Below, piece after piece: positions 15,301 through 27,300 of a stretch of DNA of 64,000 bases. The translations under genes and the position numbers were made by a program. This DNA is from Zelopaecilomyces penicillatus (lineage: Eukaryota > Ascomycota > Sordariomycetes > Hypocreales > Pseudodiploosporaceae). Each line of letters begins with the position of its first letter. Position 1 is the stretch's first letter. Below the pieces are notes generated by a model, which saw nothing but the letters and a program-made list of their open reading frames with translations, had not been told where the DNA came from and ran no database searches. The DNA lies in assembly GCA_005765155.1 (NCBI GenBank), contig VCCP01000008.1, forward strand, positions 682,001 to 746,000. Reading direction: 5' to 3'.

Positions 15301-18300
15301 GCGATTAGCCATAACATTCAGCTCGCTAAAAGTAAGTTGGCCATCCCATGCAATAATAGCAGGGGCATGAGGGCGAATCTTAGCTTGACGCTCGAACAGA
15401 GTGTGGACGCAAGAGTCGATCAGGTCAGTTTCTTCAGAGTTCAATTTCATGGCTTCTTCGAGATCATGCGGACAAGACACGGAGACTGATTTTAGTGTGG
15501 CCTGGGGCTCCTCAAACAGCTGCTTGGCAACATGTTCAAACTGGTAGGACATTGCCTTCAGAGTATCTGCAGAGAGTGTTGAGGAGTCATAGATAAACAT
15601 CAACTCAATCGAATCATGAGCTATGTGACCTTGGACAACTAATGGATAAGTAAAGTAGCCCTGCATTAACTGTTCAGTAGAGCTGCCTTCAATAGAATCA
15701 GATGTTAAGAGCGACTCGGGAGAGCTGTCTGACTCGCTATCAATCAAGTCAAGATGAGTTCGGGGTTGAATAACAAGCAAACTGGAAAATTCGCATGCAT
15801 CTTTAGCATCAGGACCCAGCTTAATAATATTGGGTAAGCCAAACTGCTCATAGGCAATCATTTCCGCTGCCTGTGCCTGGACTCCGTTCAAATACTGGGA
15901 TATAGTCTGGTCATCGTCAAGATAGATACGAATAGGAACGGTAGCAACGGCAGGCCCAGGCATATCCATTAATCCCGGAACAGGGGCTTGACGTCCTGAA
16001 ATGGTGGTGCCAAAGCATATATCATCTGTATCACAATAGCGAGCCAGGACTATAGCCCAAGTAGCTCTGAGGATAGTAGCTAATGTGATGGCACTGTTGA
16101 CGGTCGATGGGAAAGCAAGTTTCTTGGTCATTATTCGCGTAGCAGTCGCTGCCTCTACACGAGGCAAGGGCGGAAAAGAGGCTCTCTTTGTATTATGCAG
16201 CTGCTTTTCCCAATAGCTTCTAGCTTTGTTCATATCAAGAGATGCGATGTATTGAATGAACGAAGAGTATTTGACAGGACTAGGGAGATCTAGTTGTAAA
16301 TATGACTTATGCAGCGTATTCATGATGATTCGCATACTCCAACCATCGAAGATAGCATGGTGCAAAGCCAAGACAAAGTGAGGGCCCTTGGCCCTGTCAT
16401 TTATCAATGAAAAACGGCAAAGTACAGAGCTATAGCTCATCTGCAAAGGTTGGCCAGAGCAAAGACCAGTTTCCAAATTCGTGGTATTCTCCTCCCAAAG
16501 AGCAGGACCATTGAGAACTACTTGGATACAGACTCCATCGAGTAAAACAATCTTTGTTCGCAAATTAGCGCAGAGATTGACTGTCCTTTCCCAAGCTGCC
16601 TTGAATCGTGGAATATCTGTTTTGCCAGAGAGTTGATAGATATATTTGGCGACATATGAACCAGGCTGCTTCACAGACAGAGCCATGAGACCCTCTTGGA
16701 ACGGGGTACAAGGGTAGGCATCCTCAATAGTGCAGTCGGTAGGCAAGGAAAGCTCGGATTGAAGTGCTTGATTGAAGACTATAGTACGCAATGGCTCTTT
16801 GAGCAAACTGAACGGTGGTACCTCGGAATAGACTTCGATGCTGTCAGATTGATAAGCTCGAGAAGCGACAGCCGATAATCGAGGGTCGTGAAAAATATCT
16901 TTCACTGCGATGATTATACCTGCTTCCCGTGCGGTGTTGACCAGTTTTATAGCAGTGATTGAATCGCCCCCCAGGCTCAGGAAGCTGTCATCACGTCCGA
17001 TAGATGTGACCGGGATAGCTAAGATATCAGACCAAATCTGTTGAAGATGTGTTTCCATAGCGCTTTCTGGGGCACGCTTCGTCCCATCACTGAGAGAATA
17101 ACTAGAGAGTTCGTGGAGGGAAAGAGCACCAAGGCACCGCTTAAGCTCATTTCTGTCTAGTTTGGTAGAGGTAATAGTTGGCATGTAATCACATGGAATA
17201 AAGAAGGTTGGTATCATATATCTTGGTAGTGCCACATTCAGTTTGCCAATCGCAGTGGTTAGTTTGTCTTGAAGCTCGTTGTCTATAGGTAAAAAGGGAC
17301 TAGTGATGCAATTCTGCTTTGTTCCAGTCGTTATCGTAGTGTCAGAGAACACAAAGAAGGCAACAAGATGAGAACCACTTTCACCCTTCAATATATCGAC
17401 GGCGACTTGACGAACGCCGTTCAATGCTGTCTGGAGATGATGTTCGATTTCCCCCAGCTCGATTCGAAGGCCACGTATCTTGATCTGAGTATCCTTTCGG
17501 CTAGCAAACCGGATAGTGCCATCAGAGTTGTAGGAACAGAGATCACCAGACTTATAAAAGCGGTTCCAATACTGTTCTGTACGGCGAGGCGCCCAATCAG
17601 GCAGAGAAGTGACAGAAGCAGAGGAAGTACGAGCTGGGTCAGCCAAGTACTCTCGCAACAGCGTAGGTCCTTGAATAACAACTTCGCCAAGCGTGCCTAT
17701 CGGAGCAAGACAGTCAGGATGCTCAGGATCAACAATCCAGCAGAAACCACCAACAGGGCGGCCAACTGTTAGGGGCGATTCATTGGCAGACTTCCACTCG
17801 TGAAGGGTGCTGAAACAACAAGTCTCTGCTGGTCCCCAGCCGTTTACCAAGCGCACTTTTCCAAACCAAGCTTGCAGAATTTCTTGAGGGACTGCTTCAC
17901 CAGCCAGCAGTAGAAGATCCAGACTTGGAACCTGGCTAGGCTGCAGCGTTCGAACAAATGATGGAGTAAGATATGCCCAATTGATATGCATAGTCTCTAT
18001 GAACTTGGTGAGGCTGCTAAGACGAGTGTCTTCTGATGGGATACATATACATGCACCAGAAATCATCGGGCCAATAATTTCACCAATGGAGAGATCAAAA
18101 ACGAAAGCAGCAAACTGCAACATGCGGATGTTTGAGTCAAGTCCAAGCCTAGTTGCGATAGCGATCTGACTAGTGCATACAGATCCATGTTCCATTACCA
18201 GACCTTTGGGAGTACCAGTAGATCCAGATGTGAAGAGGACGTAAGCGGCGTTGCGCGCAGAGACTTCAGAGTCTGGGCCTTGCGAACAGTTATAAATCTC

Positions 18301-21300
18301 AGCAAGGCTGTTATCCAGTTTCTCAGTTACTTGAACGACATCTTGAACAATACTAGAGCATAGAGCAGCGTTGGATGGTGATGTTAGTACTAATCGTGCA
18401 CGGGTCTGCTTGACGACTTCGCGAAGGCGTTGCTCAGGGTGCGAGGGCTCAAGTGGCACCCAAGCAGCACCAGCTTTGTTGATTGCTAGAATAGCTACTA
18501 TGTGCCAAGCAGATTTTTCGAAGCATACGTGAACTAATTCCTCCGTTTTCACGTGGTATTTCTTGACCAGGAGATGTGCTAATCTGTTGGAAGCGCTGTT
18601 TAGCTGTGCAAAGCTAAACTGACCATCCCATGCATCAACAGCCAGGGCGTGGGGTGTTTTCTTGGCTTGCTGTTCGAATAACTCGTGAATGCAACTCTCA
18701 ATAATCTGCGGTTCTTCTGGGTTCGCGCAGACGGCCTGCTGGATATCATAGCCCGAGGATATGGACATTGTCCCAAGCTCTGCTGTGAATGACTTCGATA
18801 GTTGTTGCATAGCCTGGCCAAGGTGATGAGACAGGACCGTCATCTGGGTTGGAGAGAGAAGTTGAGAATCGTAGATGAGTTCAATATGCACGTCGTCTTC
18901 ACGTAGATGAGCCTGGACGACTAGTGGGTAGGTGAAGTAGTTGTGCAATGTATCATTTGCATCATGAAATTCGACATTAGCAGGGGAAATAACATCATGA
19001 CTCTCAATAGCAGGCTGAATGGGTTGGATGACAAGCAGACTAGTGAAGTTACAGACATCCTTGGCAACGTCGCTGATCTTACCAATGTTCTGGAGACCAA
19101 ACTGCTCAAAAGGGACCATTCCAACTGCGTGCTGTTGCATTTCCTGAAGAAATTCTGACACACGTTGTTTGGGGTCCAGACGGACTCGCACAGGGACTGT
19201 GGCAACAACAGGGCCGGCAATGGATGCCAATTCGGGAACTGGGGCTTGCCGGCCAGATATCGTAGCACCGAAAGTGACATCATCTGAACTGCAATATCTT
19301 GCCAGTACCAGGGCCCAAGCCGATCGGACAAAGGTGGCTGTTGTGATGATGGAATTCTTGGGAGAATTGAATGCTACCGAGTGCTGGAGAACGCGAGTAG
19401 CATCTCGGGTCATGGTTGTTGTGGCTGGAAAAGTCGATGGTCTTGCATTCTCTAACTGAGCGGCCCAATAATTAATGGCAGCATCTTCATCAATCTCGAC
19501 CGTGTATTTTATGAAGCGAGAATATGGCGGCAAAGAGGTTGGTTCATGTCCCTTATATGCGCTTGACAGGATATCGAGAGTGATTTGGGTAGACGAGCCG
19601 TCAAAAACAGCATGATGAGTGGTCCAGACGAAATACTGAACTCCTTTGCGCTCAAGAAGAGCGTACCGACAAAGCCGAGAGCCGTAGCCCATCTCGAGAT
19701 TATTGAGGAAATCCAGATAGACATTCAAATCAGTTGCCTCTGAGTCCCAGGAAAAGTCATTTGCAATCACTGCCTGAACAGCAGTATTATTGTAGTTTAT
19801 GATCCTGGTGCGAAGATTGGTGCATGATTGAACAGTGTGTTCCCAGGCAGCTTTGAACCGATTGAGATCAATGTGTGATGGTATCCGATATAAGTATTTG
19901 GCAATATACGAACCAGGCTGTTTTGTTGAAAGAGCCATCAATCCTTCTTGGAAACTGCTGCAGGGATAGGCGTCTTCAATGACCTGATTCAAACCAAGCT
20001 GGTACTCGTGCCGGAGAGAATCATCAGAGAAATGGCCCCGTGTAACTTCATCCAGCATGCTAAAGGGGGCAATCGGGGGGCTTGCGTCTTCATCTCCATT
20101 GAGATGGAAGGCTCTGGAAGCAATGGCATGTAGTCGGGCGTCACTAAAGATATCATCTACACTCAGACTAATGCCAATTTTTCGAGCCATGGAAACGAGA
20201 CGAATGGCAGCCAGAGAATCACCTCCAATACGTAAGAAGTTATCATCACGGCCGATATGCTCAAGTGGAAGGTTCAAGATATCAGCCCATATTCGTTGTA
20301 AGCTCTTCTCCATCTCGGTTTCTGGAGCGTTTTTGATGGCTGTATCAGTGAGAGAGTAGTTCTCGACTTCCTCCTGGGTCAGCAGCGACGTCACTCTTCG
20401 AAGCGTGTTACGATCCAGTTTGGCTGAACTGATGAGAGGCATATAGTGGCAGGGGATGAAAAGAGTCGGCATCATATACTGAGGGAGAGAATCTGTGAGT
20501 TGACTGAGCATAGCTTCAAAGAGCTTTTGGTGGCTTTCTTCTATAGGCAAAAACAAATCTTTCACTAAAAGGCTAGCTGCAGAGTTGGGGACCTTTGTTT
20601 CATCGGTGAAGCAGATATAGGCAACTAGATTAGTTGCAGCATTTTTGTTTGACACATCTACTGCAACTTGTTTAACACCAACCAGGGCGTTTCGGATATG
20701 ATGCTCCACTTCACCTAATTCCACACGAAGACCACGTATCTTAACTTGAGTGTCTTTGCGGCTGACAAAGTGGAGAGTACCGTCGTGATTGTAAAATCCT
20801 AGGTCTCCAGTACGGTAAAACCGGTTGTAGTATGATGATTCATCCTGACGAGCCCAGGAAGGAAGATCGGTTACGACCGCTGCTGCTGTCTTTTCGGGAT
20901 CCGCCAGATATTCACGAAGCAGCGGGGGGCCTTGGACAACAATCTCGCCAACGCAGCCGGTTGGGGCAAGACGTTGCGGATCATCGCTTTCTACAACCCA
21001 GACAAATGCGCCAACAGAATTACCGATTGTAAAGGGAGATTCGTTGGAAGACTTCCATTCGTAGAGGGTACTGAATACACAGGTTTCGGCTGGGCCCCAG
21101 GCGTTGATGAAGCGCGTTTTGCCGAACCAAGTGTTGAGAACGTCTTGGGTAACGGCTTCACCAATCAGTAAAAGAAGCTCAAGAGTCGGGAAGTCTTCTG
21201 GTCTAAGAGTACGAGAAAATGATGGAGTAAGGAAGGCCCAATTGACTCTGTGGTTGCGCACAAAGGTATCTAGGCTATTGAGTCGCTGACTTTCCGAAGG

Positions 21301-24300
21301 AATGCACACACAGGCACCATGTAACAAGGGGGATATAATCTCGCCGACAGAAACATCAAAGACAAACGAGGAAAATTGGAGCATTCGGACATTTTGGTCC
21401 AGGCCTAGCCAGCGGCTGATATCGGTCTGGCTAGTACACAAGGCATTATGTTGCATGACAATGCCTTTGGGCACACCAGTGCTTCCTGAGGTGAAGAGGA
21501 TATAGGCGGCATCCGAAGATGTGACACTAACTGGTAGTTTCTTGCTCCATGGCTTTTTCTTGGATAGCTTTGCATCGAGAACAGGGCATACCTCAACGAC
21601 ATGCTCAACTAGCTCTGCACACAACGCAGCGTTATTCTCAGAACAGAGAGCAACCTTGGCATCTGTCTGTCTGGCCACGGTCTGTAAACGTTGGACCGGG
21701 TGTGAAGAGTCAAGCGGAGCCCATGCAGCACCGGCTTTGTTGATGGCGAGAATAGCCACAACATACCAGAGAGACTTCTCAAAGACCACATGGACGACAT
21801 CGCCAACCTTGACATGTAGATTACTGACAAGGTGGTTGGCAAGTCGATTGGCAGCTATATCAAGCTGACGATACGTCAGCTCACCATCCCAAGCGGAAAT
21901 CGCAATTGCATTGGGTCGGCTGGCTGCCTGTCGCTCAATGATATGATGAACACACTCATCAATGATCTCAGGGCCGTTTCCATTAGACTTCTTGGCATGC
22001 TCTAGATCCCACGTTCCAGCAATGGATATCTCGTCGAGAGTATGCCCACCATCAGAGGAGAGCTGTTGACAAACATTGCTTAGGTGATGAGATAGGGCAA
22101 TCATCTGCTGCTCAGAGAGAGTCGAATTATATGTTAACTGAAGTTCAACGGTATCAGTATTCATAAAGCATTGACCCGTCAGAGGGTAGTTGAAGTAATT
22201 TTGCATCAACTCCTCCTCCAAATCCGAGTCAGTCGTAGAGAGCAAGATTGTTTCCAGTTTGTTACCATTCTTGTCCTCGATCGACATGGCATGCTCTCTT
22301 GGCTGGATGACGAGTAAGCTGGAGAAATCACATGCATCTTTCGCATCTGACCCCATATTCACAATATTCTGTAGTCCAAATTGCTCAAATACAATCATCT
22401 CATTCGCTTGAGCTTGGATATCATGGAGAAACTGAGAAATAGTCTGTTTCTTGTCAATCTGGACCCTAACAGGTGTCGTCGCGATTACTGGACCGGGAAT
22501 ATTTAGAAGACCCGCGACTGGTGCTTGACGACCCGATGTGCTGGTGCCAAAACACACATCGTCAGTGTCGGAATATCGAGCCAGGACTATGGCCCATGCA
22601 GCACGAAGGATGGTCGCTTTGGTGATTGTAGAAGCTGTCAAATGGGGCAGTTCAATCGTTTTCCTGCAGATCCGTGTGCGGCCGTTAGATGTCGCAGTGG
22701 AAGGGAGAGGGGGGAAAGTGGCCCGTTTGGCTCCCTCAAGCTGGCGGCTCCAGTACTCTTGAGCTTCAGAGTTCTTCATTTCTGCAGCATATTGAACAAA
22801 TCGGGAGAATGGCTGGGGAGCAGTGTAGGCTTGCTGGTGGTAGAGATTATAGAGAATGTTGAGAACGATCTGAGTCGTCCAGCCATCGAATGTGACATGA
22901 TGAATGCTCCAAATGAGGTATGTGTCATTAGAACTCTCCTTCACAATCGTAAACCGACAGAGTGGGGAGCCATAAGTCATCTCTGAGCTGTGTTCATCGT
23001 TGATAGCTCTCTGAAGACTGACTCCTTGCTTAGTCGCCCAGTGGAAGTCGTTACAAAGAATCGCCTGAACGCAAGAATCTTCCAGCAGCAAAATTCGTGT
23101 TCGGAGATTAGAACAAAGCTGAGTTGTTTGCTGCCACGCGTTCTCCAAGCGTTGAAGATTGGTCTTTTCATGAAGACGGTACACATATTTCAAAACGTAG
23201 GAACCAGGCTGTCTGACTGAGAGTGCCATCAGGCCCTCCTGGAACTTTGTACACGGAAAGGCATCCTCGATGAGTTGATGAGCCGGAACACCGCATTGCT
23301 TTCGCAAACAGTCTTGAACCTTCGATGATGTCAGAGTCGAGGGAAGGAGGCTAAACGGCAGAAGTTCATTACTATCCTCTTCGGCAGCATCAACAATAGC
23401 CTTTTCTGCTATGGATGATAGTCTTGGATCACTGAAGATGTCTTGGATCGTGATGACCAAGCCGCGCTTGCGGGCAAGGTTTGCGATATGGATTGCAGTG
23501 ATGGAATCACCACCAAGGGCAAGAAAACTGTCATCACGGCCAATTGAGCTGGCTGGCACTTTCAAAATTTCTGACCAGATTCCTTGAAGCGACCTCTCAA
23601 CAGACGTCTCCGGGCTTCGTTTTTCGCTATCAGCAAGACTGGAGTCACTAAGCTCATCTTTACTGAGTCTTGCTGTCATCTCGCGCAACATCTTCCGGTC
23701 TAGTTTAGTAGATGAGATAAATGGCATGAAGTTGCATGGAATGAATAGAGTAGGCACCATATATCCGGGGAGTTTCATTGCAAGCTCCCCAATAGCGGCA
23801 GTAAGGCGTGTTTTCAAGGAGTCATCGAGAGTACCAAACAAATTTTCCGGGGGTTTTTCACTTCGACCATCATCAGCAAAGCAGATGTAGGCAATGAGCT
23901 TTGAGCCCGCCTCGTCCTGGAACACATCGACAGCAACTTGTCGAATATCAGGCAAAGCTGTCCGCATATGGTGCTCAACTTCGCCCAGCTCCACTCGAAG
24001 GCCTCTGATCTTAACCTGAGTGTCCTTCCTAGTCGCAAACTCGATGGTCCCGTCCGGATTATAGCGGCAAAGATCTCCAGACTTGTAGAATCGCTGACAA
24101 TGCTGCGCGATAGAAGACGGAATCCATGATGGAAGCACACTAACAATTGCTTCCGCAGTCCTTTCCGGATCAGCCAAATACTCACGTAATAATGTCGGTC
24201 CCTGTATCACCACCTCGCCAAAGGTTCCAAAGGGTGCTAATTTCTGCGGGTTTTCGAGGTCGACAATCCAGCACGAGCCGCCAACAGGACGTCCAATTGT

Positions 24301-27300
24301 GAGAGGGGATTCATCCAAAGACTTCCACTCATGAAGAGTACTGAAAACACAGGTTTCAGCTGGACCCCAACCATTAACCAGTCGAACCTTGGAGAACCAA
24401 GTATCGAGCAGGTCCCGGGGTACAGCTTCGCCTGCGAGAAGCAGCAACTCCAAACTAGGAATGTCGCCTGGGTTCAACGTTCGAACAAATGACGGGGTGA
24501 GAAACGCCCAGTTGACATCCATGTCGCGTATAAAGTCTGTTAAACCACTCATGCGAGTTTCTTCTGACGGCACGCATAAGCAAGCACCGACGACCCATGG
24601 ACAAACAATCTCGCCAATTGACAGGTCGAAAACAAAGGATGCAAATTGAAGCATCTTGACACTTTCCGTCATTCGTAGTCTTTTGCTGATGGCTGTTTGG
24701 CTGGTGCAAACAGACCCATGTTCCATAACAAATCCTTTGGGAGTTCCAGTACTTCCAGATGTGAACAGAACATAGGCAGCATGCTTCGGTGAGATTTTTC
24801 GATTCAACCGTTGGCTTTTCAACACTCGGCGAGACAGTTCATCATTAAGGGTTGGTGTTATCTCCAAGACCGTTTCTACCAGGCCATCGCAAACTGTCGA
24901 ACAAGACGGCGACGTAAGAGCCAACTTGGCTTTGGTCTTCGACACGATATGAAGATGGTGCTGCCGAGGATGCGTAGGGTCAAGCGGAACCCACGCTGCG
25001 CCCGTTTTGTTGATTGCCAAAATGGACACAAAGAACCAAGCTGACTTTTCGAAACACACATGGACGAGGTCATGCTCTTGTACGCTATATTTCTTGACAA
25101 GATGGTGGGCTAGATTGTCTGCAGCACTGTTGAGTTGTCCATAAGTGAATTCAGCATCCCAGGCACGAATCGCATATGCATTTGGACGCCTTCGAGCTTG
25201 TTCCTCAACCAGCTCATGGATGCAGAGAGGGATCAACTCAGTTGGCTCGCTGTTGATCTCAACTGCTCGCTGCAGATCCCATGAACCTGACACAGATATG
25301 CTGTCAAGGGTCTGCTCATTGTTAGCGAGCAACTGCTTGATAACATGGTCATACTGTTGGCAAAGAGCCTCAAGCTGACCCTCGTTGATCACGTCAGGAT
25401 AGTAAGTCAGCTCAAGTTCAATGGAGTCTTTGCCAAGTTTTGTCTGCATCACAAGCGGATAGTTGAAGTAGTTCTTCATCGCCTCCTCTGATAAGGACTT
25501 TTCTGTCTCGCTCTGATGCAGGATAGCGTCTGCAGATGTGTCTGCCATGGAGGAGAGGTGATTCATCGGCTGGATAACAAGCAAATTGGAAAAGTCGCAA
25601 GTGCTCTGGATCTCTTGGCTTAGCTTTGAGATGTTTTGAAGACCATACTGCTCATATGCTATCATTTCTGAGGCCTGAGCTTGAATGCGGTTGAGGAAGG
25701 CTGACACTGACAACTTTCCTTCCATTCGAATGCGAACCGGGACCGTAGCAATCATAGGACCAGGGATCCCATTTAATCCAGGAATTGGCGCCTGGCGACC
25801 AGAAACCGTAGACCCAAAGCAAACATCATCACTGTCGCAGTACTTCCCAACAACGATAGCCCATGCAGCCCGCAGAATAGTAGCCGCCGTAATTGAAGTT
25901 TTGGTGTTATTAAAAGGTATAGTCGTTCTCATGATGCGATCCTGAGATTCAGAGGTAATACGGCCAGCCGGAAAGGTACATGGTTTCGCACCGTCAAGCT
26001 CCAACTTCCAGTACTGGCCGGCAGCTTCGGAATCAAGAGATTGGACATAGTTTATAAAGTTGGCATATGGTCTAAGGAGAGATAATTCGGACTCGGTATG
26101 TTTGTACGCATGGTAGAACACGTCCAGGGCGATTCTCATCGTCAGGCCATCGAATACGGCGTGGTGGATGAGCCAGACGAAACGAGTTTCGCCATTGGTG
26201 TTGGTGATGATAGCGTACCGACTGAGGCGCTGACCGTAGCTCATCTCGATGTTCCGCGTGGATTTCAAGTAAGTTTGCATATCAACTCCTGAAACCGGCT
26301 CTTCCCACGCATTGTCGTCCATGATAACAGCCTGCAGCGCTCTGTTGTCAACCATAGCGATCCGTGATCGAAGACTATCACATTTGTCAATAGTAGCTGT
26401 CCAGGCAGCCTTGAACTTATTGACATCAACATGTGGTAACAGCTTATAAACCACACGATGGATATATGCGCCAGGCTGTTTGAGTCCAAGGACCATGAAT
26501 CCCTGCTGCAGAGTAGTACATGGATAGATATCCTCGACTACTTGATCACTCGATAACTTGCACTCCTGGCGAATCGCCTCTGTGATTTTATCTGCTTCTG
26601 ACTCAGGGATCAGACTGAAGGGTTCGGTGTCAGATTCCATTTCGTCGTCATGGATTTGCGCAACCTTGGCCATATCGGCCAAGACAGGGTGCTGGATAAT
26701 CGCGGCGGCGGATAATCGAACTCCATGCTGGTAGGCCAGAGTCACAAGCTCAATCGTGGAGAGTGAATCACCTCCAAGCAGAAGGAAATTATCTCTCTTT
26801 CCAATGTCCTGTGGATTAACATGGAGATCATCTTGGAGCACCTGGACCCAGAATGCTCGAAGGAGCAGCTCAAGCTCTGTTGTGGGCACATCCCTGCCTT
26901 CAAGTTGACTCGATATAAAATTGTCTGCATTCGCCAATATCCGAGCCCTCTTCTCTTGCGTTGACAAGCCTTCAGAAGATTCCAAATCACTGTTACCGTC
27001 ACTGTCGTACTCCCATGGGTACTGAGGTAGGCCAGAGACAAGTTGGCCGTTGGTGTAGAGAGGGGCCAAGGTTGGCACTGCTGTTTCCTGCCACAGCTTT
27101 CCGATAGCTGAGAGGAGGCTGATGGAGCAGTTTTTGCGACGAGTTTGAGATGTAACGTAGTTACACGTTGCATCCAAAGCACTGCAGATTTGCCGTAAGG
27201 GTGTAGCGAGGGTAGAGTGCGGTCCAAGTTCCAAGAACATGACATCCGAGGTCGATTCCCTCAAAAGAGCACTGACAGCTGTGCTGAATCGGACTGGCGA

